A DNA stretch of 64,000 bases from Sulfuritalea sp. (lineage in GTDB: Bacteria > Pseudomonadota > Gammaproteobacteria > Burkholderiales > Rhodocyclaceae): NCBI GenBank assembly GCA_016716965.1, contig JADJUP010000039.1:1-64000 (forward strand), read 5' to 3'. The notes below the pieces were generated by a model. The model was not told where the DNA came from. It searched no databases and worked only from the letters and a program-made list of their open reading frames with translations. Each line of letters starts with the position of its first letter. Positions within the stretch are counted from its first letter, which is position 1. The translations under genes and the position numbers were made by a program. Below, one piece after another: positions 1 to 8,901 of this stretch.

Positions 1-2667
1 CAGGCGCCCTGGTTCATCGGCTCTTCCGGCACCAGATCAGTTCCTTGAGGTTGGGGTACTTCTCCATTTCCTCGAACAGGCGGCGGTCGTCGAACGGATA
101 TAACTGCTCGACACGCACCAGCGCGACGTTGCCGATTTTCTTCTCGCGACGTGCGGCGAGCAGGTCGAAGTAGATCTTGCCGGCACAGGCCACCAGGCGC
201 GTGACCTTCTTGGCATCGAGCTTGTCGGTTTCGCCGATAATGGTCTGGAAGGTCCCGTTGGCCAGTTCCTCCAGCGAACTGGTGGCGTCCGTGGCGCAGC
301 AGCGACTTCGGCGTCATGACGATGAGCGGCTTGCGCTGCTTCCTCAGCATCTGCCGGCGCAGCATGTGGTGGACCTGCGCCGCGTTGGACGGCACGCAGA
401 CTTCCCAGTTGAACTCGGCCGAGAGCTGCATGTAGCGCTCGAGGCGCGCCGAGGAGTGCTCCGGACCCTGCCCTTCGTAGCCGTGCGGCAGCAGCATGAC
501 GAGGCCGCAACCGCGACCCCACTTGGCTTCGCCGGATGACAGGAATTGGTCGATCACCACCTGGGCGCCGTTGGCGAAGTCGCCGAACTGCGCTTCCCAG
601 ACCACCAGTTCGTTCGGCGCCGCGGTGGCGAAGCCGTATTCGAAGGCGAGCACGGCTTCTTCGGACAGCACCGAGTCGAAGCACATGAAGCGGCCCTGGT
701 TTTCTGCGATGTTCTGCAGCGGCCAGAAAGTGCCCTCGTCCCACTTTCGCGGTTCTGGTCGTGCAGGGCGGCGTGGCGGTGGAAGAAGGTGCCGCGGCCG
801 ACGTCCTCGCCGGAGACGCGGATGTTGTAGCCGGCGGCGACCAGCGAGGCATAGGCCAGGTTCTCGGCCATGCCCCAGTCCACCGGCAGCTTGCCTTCAC
901 CCATCTGCTTGCGGTCGTCGATGATCTTCTGCACCCGCGAGTGCAGCGTGAAGTTGTCCGGCACTGTGGTGAGGCGCTTGGACAGCCTCTGCATCTCGGT
1001 CATCGACACGGTGGTGTCGCACTTCTCCGTGTAGGGCACGTTGATGTAGGGCGTCCAGTCGATTGCGAACTTGCTCTGGTAGTCGCTGATCACCGGGTCG
1101 ATCAGGTGGCGGCCCTCGTCGAGTGCGGCGCGATAGTCCTTGATCATCTGCTCGGCATCGCCGGCGACAATCACGCCCTGCGCCGCGAGCTTGTCGGCGT
1201 AAAGCTTGCGCGTGCCGGCGTGCTGGGCGATCTTCTTGTACATCAGGGGCTGCGTCACCATCGGCTCGTCCTGCTCGTTGTGGCCGAGCTTGCGGAAGCA
1301 GACGATGTCGATCACCACGTCTTTCTTGAATTCCTGGCGGTACTCCATGGCGATCTGGGTCACCAGCGCCACGGCTTCGGGATCATCGCCATTGACGTGG
1401 AAGATCGGCGCTTCGATCATCTTGAAAATGTCGGTGCAATACAGCGAGGAGCGATAGTCGCGCAGGTCGGAGGTGGTGAAGCCGATCTGGTTATTCACCA
1501 CGATATGCACCGTACCGCCCGTGCCGTAGCCGCGCGTGTTGGAGAAATTCAGCATCTCCTGGTTCACACCCTGTCCCGCTACCGCGGCATCGCCGTGGAT
1601 CAGCACGGGCAGTGCCTGCTTCTTGCCTTCGGCGCCACGCCGCACCTGGCGGGCATAGACCGAGCCGGCCACGACCGGATTGACGATTTCGGAGGTGCGA
1701 CGGGTTGAAGGCCAGCGTCAGGTGCACCGGACCACCGGGCGTGCCCACGTCTGAAGAGTAGCCCATGTGATATTTCACATCCCCTGCGGAGAGTGCCTGC
1801 TTCTTCTTGCCTTCGAACTCATCGAACAGCATCGACGGCAGCTTGCCCAGAGTATTGACCAGCACGTTGAGGCGCCCGCGGTGCGCCATGCCGATGACCA
1901 TTTTCCTGAACGCCGACGACGCCGGCGGTGCGGATCAGCTGGTCCATGGCGAGGATCAGGGCTTCGCCGCCTTCCAGCGAAAAGCGCTTCTGGCCGACAT
2001 ATTTGGTGTGCAGGTAGCGCTCCAGCGTTTCTGCCTGGGTGAGTTGCACCAGAAAGCGCTTCTTCTCCTCGGCGCTGTAGGCCGGCGTGGCGCGGATCGG
2101 CTCCAGTTTTGCCTGTAGCCAGCGCTTCTGGCCGACATCGGACAGGTACATGAACTCGACGCCGATGGTGCCGCAGAAGGTCTGCCGGCAGGCTTCGAGA
2201 ATCTCGCGCAGGGTCGCCGTTTCGGGCACTGCGGCAAACGATCCGGTTTGGAACTGCTGGCCCAGGTCGGCTTCGGTGAACCCGTAGTGCGACGGCTCCA
2301 GTTCGGGAATCGACGGCCGTTCGCTGCGCTTCAGCGGATCCAGTTGCGCCCAGCGATTACCGAGGAATCGGTAGGCATTGATCATCTGCAGCACCTTGAC
2401 CTGCTTGCCGTCCGAACTGGCGGTGCGGGCCGACGCCTGCAGGGTGCCGTCCTTGGCGCGCTGCGCGAAGGAGGTGATCACCGGGTAGTGGGCCACGTCG
2501 GGGCCGGTGTAGTTGCCTGCGCCCGGCAGCGTGCCGAGTTTGTCGAAATAATCGCGCCAGGCCGGCTCGACGGAGGCCGGGTTGGCGAGGTAGGCGTCGT
2601 ACAGCGCCTCGATGTACGGCGTATTGGTGCCGAACAGATACGAGTTGGACAGCATCTGCTTCATCAT
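1..2667 (-). CDS. sucA: 2-oxoglutarate dehydrogenase E1 component, frame broken as read, 3' end off window
   Basis: Thiamine-diphosphate E1 subunit of the 2-oxoglutarate dehydrogenase complex (TCA cycle). The N-terminus (starting MMKQMLSNSYLFGTNTPYIE) and long stretches such as LNFSNTRGYGTGG and FRKLGHNEQDEP are clearly SucA. The protein is only recoverable by changing frame at five places: an extra base in the T-run at about 1901-1904, an extra base near 1691, a missing base near 744, a break near 297 and a missing base near 28. Between the breaks the coding sequence is well conserved with no internal stops. The C-terminus continues beyond base 1. Neighbouring genes are intact. I infer sequencing or assembly errors near a contig end rather than true decay, but the sequence alone cannot exclude a pseudogene. 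AGGTG lies upstream of the start. Confidence 0.9.
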
Positions 2668-2692
2668 TGCGTCACCTGCTCATGAATTGGGG

Positions 2693-2723
2693 AAAAAAAC
2701 CGGGGGGCGTCAGCCGCCCCCCG
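2693..2723 (-). terminator. Rho-independent terminator after gltA
   Basis: On the minus strand a perfect 9-bp G/C stem (CGGGGGGCG with CGCCCCCCG, 5-nt loop) is followed directly by a run of seven T. It lies 18 bp after the gltA stop and about 26 bp before the sucA start, so it separates or attenuates sucA from the sdh-gltA transcript. Confidence 0.85.
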
Positions 2724-2740
2724 TCTTGGCCGAAACCGGA

Positions 2741-4033
2741 TCAGCGCTGATTGAGCGCCTTGACGTCGCGCCTGGCCGCGCCGGTGTACAGCTGGCGCGG
2801 ACGGCCGATCTTGTATTCCGGATCGGTGATCATCTCCTCCCACTGCGTCATCCAGCCGACGGTACGCGCCAGCGCGAAGATGCAGGTGAACATCGAGGTC
2901 GGGATGCCGAGCGCCTTCTGCACGATGCCCGAGTAGAAATCGACGTTCGGATAAAGCTTTTTCTCGACGAAATACGGATCTTCCAGCGCGATTTTTTCCA
3001 GTTCCTTGGCCAGCTTGAACAGGCGATCGTTCTCCAGTCCCAGTTCGCCCAGCACGTCGGCGCAGACCTTGCCCATCAGTTTGGCGCGCGGATCGAAGTT
3101 CTTGTATACGCGGTGGCCGAAGCCCATCAGCTTGAAGCTGTCGTTCTTGTCCTTGGCACGCTTGATGTACTCGCCGACGCGCGAGACGTCGCCGATTTCT
3201 TCCAGCATTTCCAGGCAGGCCTCGTTGGCGCCGCCGTGGGCCGGACCCCAGAGGCAGGCGATGCCGGCCGACATGCAGGCGAAGGGATTGGCACCGGAGG
3301 AACCGGCGAGCCGCACGGTCGAGGTCGAAGCGTTCTGCTCGTGGTCGGCATGCAGCGTGAAAATGGTGTCAAGGGCGTGCGTCAGCACCTTGTTCGGCTT
3401 GTATTCCTCGCAGGGCGTGCCGAACATCATGTGCATGAAGTTCGCCGTGTAGTCGAGGTCGTTGCGCGGGTACATGAAGGGCTGGCCGGTGTTGTACTTG
3501 TAGGCCATGGCGACGATGGTCGGCAGCTTTGCGACGAGGCGATTGAACGAAATCGCACGGTGCTCCGGATTGGAAAAATCGACCGCGTCATGGTAGAAGG
3601 CCGACAGCGCGCCGACCACGCCTACCATGACGGCCATCGGGTGCGCATCGCGGCGGAACCCCTGGTAGAACTTCACCAGTTGCTCGTGCACCATGGTGTG
3701 CTTCTTGATCGTGTTCTCGAAATCGATTTTTTCCTTCGAGTTGGGCAGTTCGCCGTTCTTTAGCAGATAAGCGACTTCGAGGAAGTTGCAGTTCTCCGCC
3801 AACTGTTCGATCGGGTAGCCGCGATACAGCAACTCGCCCTTGTCGCCGTCGATGAAGGTGACTTTGGACTGGCAACTCGCCGTCGACAGGAAGCCGGAGT
3901 CGTAGGTGAACAAGCCCGTCTTGGCGCCGAGCGTACGAATGTCAATCACGTCCTGGCCGTGGGTGCCCACCATCACCGGGAATTCCACGGTCTTGCCGTC
4001 AATGGTCAGGGTTGCTGTGCGATTTGTGCTCAT
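2741..4033 (-). CDS. gltA: Citrate synthase
   Basis: Condenses acetyl-CoA and oxaloacetate to citrate, the entry step of the TCA cycle, in the cytoplasm. At 430 residues it has the length of the hexameric, NADH-sensitive type II Gram-negative enzymes. The catalytic signatures are visible: AHGGANEA and GFGHRVYKNFDPR carry the two active-site histidines, and NVDFYSG the aspartate. It is the last gene of the sdhCDAB-sdhE-gltA run, 14 bp after sdhE, and is followed by a strong terminator. Confidence 0.97.
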   Translation of the reverse strand: MSTNRTATLTIDGKTVEFPVMVGTHGQDVIDIRTLGAKTGLFTYDSGFLSTASCQSKVTFIDGDKGELLYRGYPIEQLAENCNFLEVAYLLKNGELPNSKEKIDFENTIKKHTMVHEQLVKFYQGFRRDAHPMAVMVGVVGALSAFYHDAVDFSNPEHRAISFNRLVAKLPTIVAMAYKYNTGQPFMYPRNDLDYTANFMHMMFGTPCEEYKPNKVLTHALDTIFTLHADHEQNASTSTVRLAGSSGANPFACMSAGIACLWGPAHGGANEACLEMLEEIGDVSRVGEYIKRAKDKNDSFKLMGFGHRVYKNFDPRAKLMGKVCADVLGELGLENDRLFKLAKELEKIALEDPYFVEKKLYPNVDFYSGIVQKALGIPTSMFTCIFALARTVGWMTQWEEMITDPEYKIGRPRQLYTGAARRDVKALNQR

Positions 4034-4047
4034 GATCAGATCCTCTT

Positions 4048-4437
4048 TCAGGTCCGTTGCGTTGAAGTGTCGCTGCTACTCAAAATTGGCCGCGGGGAAA
4101 CTTCCCGCAGCCGCTCAATCATTGCCGTCAGTTGCGGATCATCGGTGACATCACGACCGCTCACCAGGGCCCACAGATCGTGGTCTTCCAGTTCCAGCAG
4201 ACTTTCCAGCGCCGCCTCACCCTGCTCGTCGAGGCTGTCCTCGTAGCGCTCCCAGAAGCGGTCGAATACCAGATCCAGTTCGAGCAAGGCGCGCCGGCAA
4301 TGCCATTTGAGGCGATTGATGCGCGCCCGGCGATCTTCCGCTACTCCATCCAGACCGGAAGCCGTGCCGGCGGCTGAACCGAGGTCACCCCCTTCCGCAG
4401 GAAGGGGGCCGGGGGGATGAAAACCATTTGCCATCAT
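4048..4437 (-). CDS. sdhE: SdhE-type FAD assembly factor with unusual N-terminal extension
   Basis: Small helical protein of the SdhE/YgfY (DUF339) family, which helps attach FAD covalently to SdhA. The family core runs from about residue 37 (RARINRLKWHCRRALLELD) to about 115. Two oddities: the family RGxxE motif reads RALLE here (Gly to Ala), and residues 1-36 are an extension not seen in typical members of 80-95 residues. No ATG, GTG or TTG in frame lies between the ATG at 4437 and the core, so the extension is probably translated, and part of it is encoded by a perfect DNA hairpin (4388-4408). It lies between sdhB (11-bp gap) and gltA. Confidence 0.85.
   Translation of the reverse strand: MMANGFHPPGPLPAEGGDLGSAAGTASGLDGVAEDRRARINRLKWHCRRALLELDLVFDRFWERYEDSLDEQGEAALESLLELEDHDLWALVSGRDVTDDPQLTAMIERLREVSPRPILSSSDTSTQRT
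4388..4408. repeat. Perfect hairpin inside the 5' end of sdhE
   Basis: CCCCCTTCC, three bases (GCA), then GGAAGGGGG: a 9-bp perfect inverted repeat. On the minus strand it lies about 30-50 nt after the sdhE start codon. It has no U-tract, so it is not a normal terminator. A second perfect inverted repeat, CCATCATT-TG-AATGATGG, at 4431-4448 covers the sdhE start codon itself. Confidence 0.7.
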
Positions 4438-4448
4438 TTGAATGATGG

Positions 4449-5171
4449 TTAGATGGCTCGCCTAACCATCATTTCCTTGATCTTGCCGATCGCCTTGGTC
4501 GGGTTCAGCCCTTTCGGACAAACGTCGACGCAGTTCATGATGGTGTGGCAGCGGAACAGGCGGTAAGGATCTTCCAGGTTGTCGAGGCGCTCGTTGGTTG
4601 CCTGGTCGCGCGTGTCGGCAATAAATCGGTAGGCCGCCAGCAGGCCGGCCGGGCCGACGAACTTGTCCGGGTTCCACCAGAAGGAAGGGCAGGAGGTCGA
4701 GCAGCAGGCGCAGAGGATGCATTCGTAAAGGCCGTTCAGTTCGTCGCGGTCTTCGGGCGACTGCAGGCGCTCGCGCTCCGGTGGCGGGTCGTTGTTGATC
4801 AGATAGGGCTTGATTGAGTTGTACTGCTTGAAGAACTGCGTCATGTCCACAATCAGGTCGCGGATCACCGGCAGGCCGGGCAGCGGACGCAGCACGATGG
4901 GCTTGCCGACCGGAAAGCTGTCCATCGCGGTCAGGCAGGCCAGGCCGTTCTTGCCGTTGATGTTCATGGCGTCCGATCCACAGACGCCTTCGCGGCAGGA
5001 GCGGCGGAAGGAAATCGAGTCATCCTGTGCCTTGAGCTTGACCATGGCGTCGAGCAGCTTGCGGTCGGTGGATTCGAGTTCGACCGTGATGTCCTGCATG
5101 TAGGGTTTGGCGTCCTGGTCCGGATCGTAGCGATAGATCTTGAACTGGACGGTACGGTTGGCGTTCGTCAT
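4449..5171 (-). CDS. sdhB: Succinate dehydrogenase iron-sulfur subunit
   Basis: Carries the three Fe-S clusters that pass electrons from SdhA flavin to the membrane quinone site of complex II. Plant-type 2Fe-2S ligands appear in SCREGVCGSD with a later Cys at NGLACL. The bacterial ferredoxin part has CILCACCSTSCPSFWW and CHTIMNCVDVCPKGL. Two ATGs compete: 5177 and 5171. AAGGA sits directly against the first and 6 nt before the second, so I chose 5171 (240 aa). It follows sdhA by 12 bp. Confidence 0.96.
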   Translation of the reverse strand: MTNANRTVQFKIYRYDPDQDAKPYMQDITVELESTDRKLLDAMVKLKAQDDSISFRRSCREGVCGSDAMNINGKNGLACLTAMDSFPVGKPIVLRPLPGLPVIRDLIVDMTQFFKQYNSIKPYLINNDPPPERERLQSPEDRDELNGLYECILCACCSTSCPSFWWNPDKFVGPAGLLAAYRFIADTRDQATNERLDNLEDPYRLFRCHTIMNCVDVCPKGLNPTKAIGKIKEMMVRRAI

Positions 5172-5183
5172 CGTCATTCCTTG

Positions 5184-6971
5184 TCAGTAGGCGCGCTTCT
5201 TGAGCTCGATGGTATCGACGCTCATCGGCTTCATCTGCACCGGCTTGTAATCGAGGCGATTGCCTTCGCGGTACCACAGCGTATGTTTCAGCCAGACTTT
5301 GTCGTTGCGGCCGTCCGGCGTCTCCGGGGTGTCGATCGCGTCGTCGCGCACGTGGGCGCCACGCGACTCGGTACGGGCATTGGCGGAAACGATGGTGGCC
5401 TTGGCGACCTCGATCAGGTTGTCCAGTTCCAGCGCCTCGATGCGCGCGGTATTGAATACCTTGGACTTGTCCTTGATCTGGGTCTGCGCCACCTGCCCGG
5501 CGATCTCGTTGATGCGCGTGACGCCTTCGGCGAGCATGTCCTTGAAGCGGAACACGCCGGCGTGCTTCTGCATCGTGCGCTGCATCGCCAGGCGCGTCTG
5601 GTGCACGTCGGCGCCGTCCTTCTGGTTGTTCAGGCGATCGACGCGGGCCAGCGTGCGGTCGATGGCGTCCTGCGACAGCGGCTTGTGCGCCTTGACGTTG
5701 TTCTTCAGGTCGTTGACCGCCGTCTCGCCCGCCGACTTGCCGAACACCAGCAGGTCGAGCAGCGAGTTGGTGCCGAGGCGGTTGGCGCCATGCACCGAGG
5801 CGCAGGCGCATTCGCCGGCGGCGTAGAAGCCCAGCACCGGCTCGCTCTGGTTGCCGCCCTTGGGTACCACAACCTGGCCCAGGTAGTTGGTCGGGATGCC
5901 GCCCATCTGGTAATGGCAGGTCGGCACCACCGGCAGTGATTCCTTCAGGCAATCGACGCCGGCGAACTGGATGCCGATTTCGTGGATGCCGGGCAGGCGC
6001 TTCATGATGGTTTCGGGCGGCAGGTGGGTGATGTCCAGCAGCACGTAATCCTTGTTCGGCCCGCAGCCGCGACCTTCGTTGATTTCCGTGGTCATGGCGC
6101 GCGACACCACGTCGCGCGAAGCCAGGTCCTTGGCGTTCGGTGCGTAGCGCTCCATGAAGCGCTCACCAGCCGAGTTGCGCAGGATGCCGCCCTCGCCGCG
6201 CACGCCCTCGGTGATCAGCACGCCGGCACCGGCGACGCCGGTCGGGTGGAACTGCCAGAACTCCATGTCTTCGAGCGGGATGCCGGCGCGCGCCGCCATG
6301 CCGACGCCATCGCCGGTGTTGATGAAGGCGTTGGTCGAGGAGTAGTAGATGCGCCCTGCTCCGCCCGTGGCGAAGATGGTGGCCTTGGCGTGGAAGACGA
6401 CGATCTCGCCGGTTTCCATGTCCATCGCGGTGACGCCCATGACGTCGCCATCGGCATCACGCACCAGGTCGAGTGCCTGCCATTCGACGAAGAACTGGGT
6501 ATTCACCTTGACGTTGCGCTGGTACATCGCATGCAGCATGGCGTGGCCGGTACGGTCCGCCGCGGCGCAGGAACGGCGCACCGGCTTCTCGCCGAAGTTC
6601 GACATGTGGCCGCCGAAGGGGCGCTGGTAGATCTTGCCGTTGTCGAGGCGGTCGAAGGGCATGCCGTAGTGCTCGAGCTCGACCACGACTTCATTGGCCT
6701 TGCGGCACATGAACTCGATCGCGTCCTGGTCGCCGAGCCAGTCGGAGCCCTTGACGGTGTCGTACATGTGCCAGTGCCAGTGGTCTTCCTCCGAATTGCC
6801 CAGGCTGGCGGCGACGCCGCCCTGCGCCGCCACGGTATGCGAACGCGTCGGGAAAACCTTGGTCAGCACGGCCGTCTTGTAGCCGGCTTCGGACAACTGG
6901 ATCGCGGCACGCAGGCCGGCGCCGCCGGCGCCGACGATGACCGCATCGAATTTGCGAACGGTGTAATTCAC
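5184..6971 (-). CDS. sdhA: Succinate dehydrogenase flavoprotein subunit
   Basis: Oxidises succinate to fumarate using covalently bound FAD; cytoplasmic face of the inner membrane. N-terminal dinucleotide-binding motif GAGGAGLRAA at about residues 13-22. The FAD-attachment region SHTVAAQGGVAA carries the flavinylated His. The substrate region HPTGVAGAGVLITEG and the C-terminal R-rich segment are intact. The frame stays open further upstream through sdhD, but homology and operon spacing place the start at GTG 6971 (595 aa), 2 bp after the sdhD stop. SdhE two genes downstream is the expected flavinylation helper. Confidence 0.96.
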   Translation of the reverse strand: MNYTVRKFDAVIVGAGGAGLRAAIQLSEAGYKTAVLTKVFPTRSHTVAAQGGVAASLGNSEEDHWHWHMYDTVKGSDWLGDQDAIEFMCRKANEVVVELEHYGMPFDRLDNGKIYQRPFGGHMSNFGEKPVRRSCAAADRTGHAMLHAMYQRNVKVNTQFFVEWQALDLVRDADGDVMGVTAMDMETGEIVVFHAKATIFATGGAGRIYYSSTNAFINTGDGVGMAARAGIPLEDMEFWQFHPTGVAGAGVLITEGVRGEGGILRNSAGERFMERYAPNAKDLASRDVVSRAMTTEINEGRGCGPNKDYVLLDITHLPPETIMKRLPGIHEIGIQFAGVDCLKESLPVVPTCHYQMGGIPTNYLGQVVVPKGGNQSEPVLGFYAAGECACASVHGANRLGTNSLLDLLVFGKSAGETAVNDLKNNVKAHKPLSQDAIDRTLARVDRLNNQKDGADVHQTRLAMQRTMQKHAGVFRFKDMLAEGVTRINEIAGQVAQTQIKDKSKVFNTARIEALELDNLIEVAKATIVSANARTESRGAHVRDDAIDTPETPDGRNDKVWLKHTLWYREGNRLDYKPVQMKPMSVDTIELKKRAY

Positions 6972-6973
6972 TC

Positions 6974-7318
6974 TCACAGCCTCCAGATGATCTGTATGGC
7001 CCAGCCGGCATAGCCGACCAGGGCGAGCAGCGTCATCACATGCAGGAACAGACGAAGCGCCGCGGAATTTAGATAGTCCATCCAAATGTCGCGCACGCCG
7101 ACCCAGGCGTGGTAACACAGGCTGACGATGAACAGGAAACTGAGGAAACGGATGAAACCGTTGGCCATGAAGGCCTGCCAGGCTTCGCGCGAAGCCATCG
7201 CACCGCCGAGCGCGGCGGCGAACATGATCAGCGTGAATACCGCCATGACGACGCCGGTGATGCGCTGCGCCAGCCAATCCTTGAGGCCGTAACCGGCCCC
7301 GACGACGAGTCTTTGCAT
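6974..7318 (-). CDS. sdhD: Succinate dehydrogenase membrane anchor subunit
   Basis: Three-helix inner-membrane anchor of complex II (114 aa). Hydrophobic segments run at roughly residues 20-42, 55-76 and 88-110. HAWVGVRDIWMDY carries the His-x10-Asp type pattern near the quinone and haem b site. It is separated from sdhC by 1 bp and from sdhA by 2 bp, so the subunits are co-translated. Confidence 0.93.
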   Translation of the reverse strand: MQRLVVGAGYGLKDWLAQRITGVVMAVFTLIMFAAALGGAMASREAWQAFMANGFIRFLSFLFIVSLCYHAWVGVRDIWMDYLNSAALRLFLHVMTLLALVGYAGWAIQIIWRL

Positions 7319-7319
7319 G

Positions 7320-7715
7320 TCAGTAGGCTCCGAGGAGTTTGAGGCCGAGGATCGCGGTCAGCGCCAGGCTGACCACCATGACCGTCATCGCCGAGTTGTG
7401 GGCCTGCTGCTTTTCGACGCCGACGTGGATGTCGATCAGCAGGATGCGGATGCCCATGCAGAAATGATGGAGGAAGGCCCAGAGCAGGCCGAGCAGGATC
7501 AGCTTCACAAGCCAGTTTCCGGTGACGGCGGCAAACATCGCCGCACTGTCCTGGGTCGAACCCAGGGACAACTGGAGCAGCCAGATCAGTAGCGGCAGCA
7601 TGAGGAAAAGGCCGGCGCCGCTGACGCGATGCAGGATGGATGCGAATCCGGCCAGGGGCAGTCGAATCTCATGGAGCGCCAGGTGTTTCGGGCGCTGCTT
7701 GGTCATTTCTGACAT
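7320..7715 (-). CDS. sdhC: Succinate dehydrogenase cytochrome b556 subunit
   Basis: First gene of the sdh operon; membrane subunit that binds haem b together with SdhD and forms the ubiquinone site. Family signature near the N-terminus: RLPLAGFASILHRVSGAG (about residues 18-35), with the Ser and Arg of the quinone pocket. HHFCMGIRILLIDIHVG carries the haem-ligand His region. Three predicted helices, 131 aa. GGAGAG lies upstream of the ATG. Confidence 0.94.
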   Translation of the reverse strand: MSEMTKQRPKHLALHEIRLPLAGFASILHRVSGAGLFLMLPLLIWLLQLSLGSTQDSAAMFAAVTGNWLVKLILLGLLWAFLHHFCMGIRILLIDIHVGVEKQQAHNSAMTVMVVSLALTAILGLKLLGAY

Positions 7716-7857
7716 AGGTAGATCTCTCCGTTTATAGCTCCGGCGTAACGTCCGCCCTTGCGGACATTAGCCTTCACTGAAATTTCGCTATGCTTCATTT
7801 TGATGCGCCGCACTATAAAACAAACCGTATCACAGGAAAACAAAAATTAATGCCCGG
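7716..7857 (-). promoter_or_regulatory. sdh operon leader and promoter region
   Basis: The 142 bp between gntR and sdhC is AT-richer than its surroundings. It contains TTTTATAGTG on the minus strand as a possible -10 and, nearer the gene, a perfect hairpin GTCCGC-CCTT-GCGGAC (7750-7765) in the presumed leader. The exact promoter is not settled from sequence, and no good copy of the palindrome found upstream of mdh is visible here. Confidence 0.45.
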
Positions 7858-8679
7858 CTAGCCGAGTTCATTGAAATAGCAGTGTTCGTGGGTTGCATAC
7901 AGCCCCCTGCGCCACTCCACCGGCTTGTCGGCATAGGAAAAACTTACCCGTTCGACCGACAGCAACGGGCTGCCTTCCGCCACGTTCAGCAATTCGGCGC
8001 TTGATCGATCGGCCGGCACGGCACGCAGTCGCTCTTCGGCGCGAATCATGCGCACGCCGAACTGATGCTCGAAAAAGCTGTAGAGCGAGCCCTGATAGTC
8101 GCTCAACATGTCCAGTGTCACCGTGCCAAAGATGCTGCCCGGCAGGTAGATTTCGTCCACCACTACGGGCTTGCCGGAAAACTTCAGTAAGCGACGCACG
8201 ATGTTTATCGGATCGCCGATATTCAGTTCGAGCATGCGCGCGACTTCGGGGCCGGCCTTGGCCCGCCAGCATTCGAGCGGCACGCTCTGCGCCTGCTCGA
8301 TGCCGCCGGCCAGCGGCACCAGGCGCAGGAAGCGGAAAAAGGCGCGCGGATCGTCATGCGAGGCGACGAAGGTACCCTTGCCCTGGCGCCGGAGCAGCAG
8401 GTTTTCCGCGGCCATTTCATCGATGGCCTTGCGTACAGTGCCCTGGCTCACGTTGAATCGGATCGCCAGTTCGGATTCGCTGGGGATCGCCTCGCCGGGG
8501 CGCCACTCGCCCGATTCGAGTCGCTGCAGGAGCAGGCTCTTGATCTGTCGGTACAGGGGGCTGAAAGTCGGCGATGGCGACACGGCCGCCACGGTCCCTT
8601 TGTGGGACGTCGCCGTTGTGGCGCCGGTGCGATGCGTACCGGAGGATTGCCCCTTGGGGCTTACGTCGGATTGCGGCAT
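7858..8679 (-). CDS. GntR-family (HutC/UTRA) transcriptional regulator
   Basis: DNA-binding regulator of 273 aa. After a low-complexity Ser/Thr-rich N-terminus (about 1-38) comes the GntR winged helix (about 40-105; ESELAIRFNVSQGTVRKAI is the recognition helix region), then a UTRA ligand-binding domain (about 125-265). UTRA domains bind small organic acids or sugars. It lies between the sdh operon and mdh-citE-acnB and is divergent from mdh, so control of TCA genes is a reasonable inference. A 12-bp palindrome upstream of the mdh promoter is the candidate operator. Effector unknown. Confidence 0.88.
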   Translation of the reverse strand: MPQSDVSPKGQSSGTHRTGATTATSHKGTVAAVSPSPTFSPLYRQIKSLLLQRLESGEWRPGEAIPSESELAIRFNVSQGTVRKAIDEMAAENLLLRRQGKGTFVASHDDPRAFFRFLRLVPLAGGIEQAQSVPLECWRAKAGPEVARMLELNIGDPINIVRRLLKFSGKPVVVDEIYLPGSIFGTVTLDMLSDYQGSLYSFFEHQFGVRMIRAEERLRAVPADRSSAELLNVAEGSPLLSVERVSFSYADKPVEWRRGLYATHEHCYFNELG

Positions 8680-8721
8680 GGACGTTATTTGAACATATTT
8701 TCCCGACCTCGTCCAGAGTGT

Positions 8722-8741
8722 GTCTTATGTCTTATATAAGA
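8722..8741. promoter_or_regulatory. Candidate GntR operator upstream of mdh
   Basis: Perfect palindrome TCTTATATAAGA at 8730-8741, preceded by a direct repeat of its half-site (GTCTTAT at 8722-8728 and again at 8729-8735). It lies 13 bp upstream of the mdh -35 box and about 45-60 bp upstream of the gntR start. This suits both mdh control and autoregulation. Confidence 0.55.
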
Positions 8742-8754
8742 TAACAATTGGATA

Positions 8755-8783
8755 TTGACACAGCGCAGCATTGCTCTTAAGAT
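8755..8783 (+). promoter_or_regulatory. Sigma-70 promoter of mdh
   Basis: TTGACA at 8755-8760, an exact 17-bp spacer, and TAAGAT at 8778-8783. The leader to the mdh ATG at 8902 would be about 110 nt. Confidence 0.8.
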
Positions 8784-8901
8784 TTAGGCCTGAAACCTGA
8801 CGTATCATTCGCGGCGCTTCCGGCGCGACGCCCTGCCCGCGGAACCGCCAATTTACCGCTGTCTCGACCAATCGATTCAAACTGATACAGGAGTTCTAGA
8901 A

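Noticed and set aside
37..900. 287-aa minus-strand frame in the sucA region
   Set aside because: Arg/Pro/Ala-rich out-of-frame reading of sucA; the SucA residues are in other frames.
2612..3763. 383-aa plus-strand frame over gltA
   Set aside because: Shadow of citrate synthase, whose catalytic motifs are complete on the minus strand.
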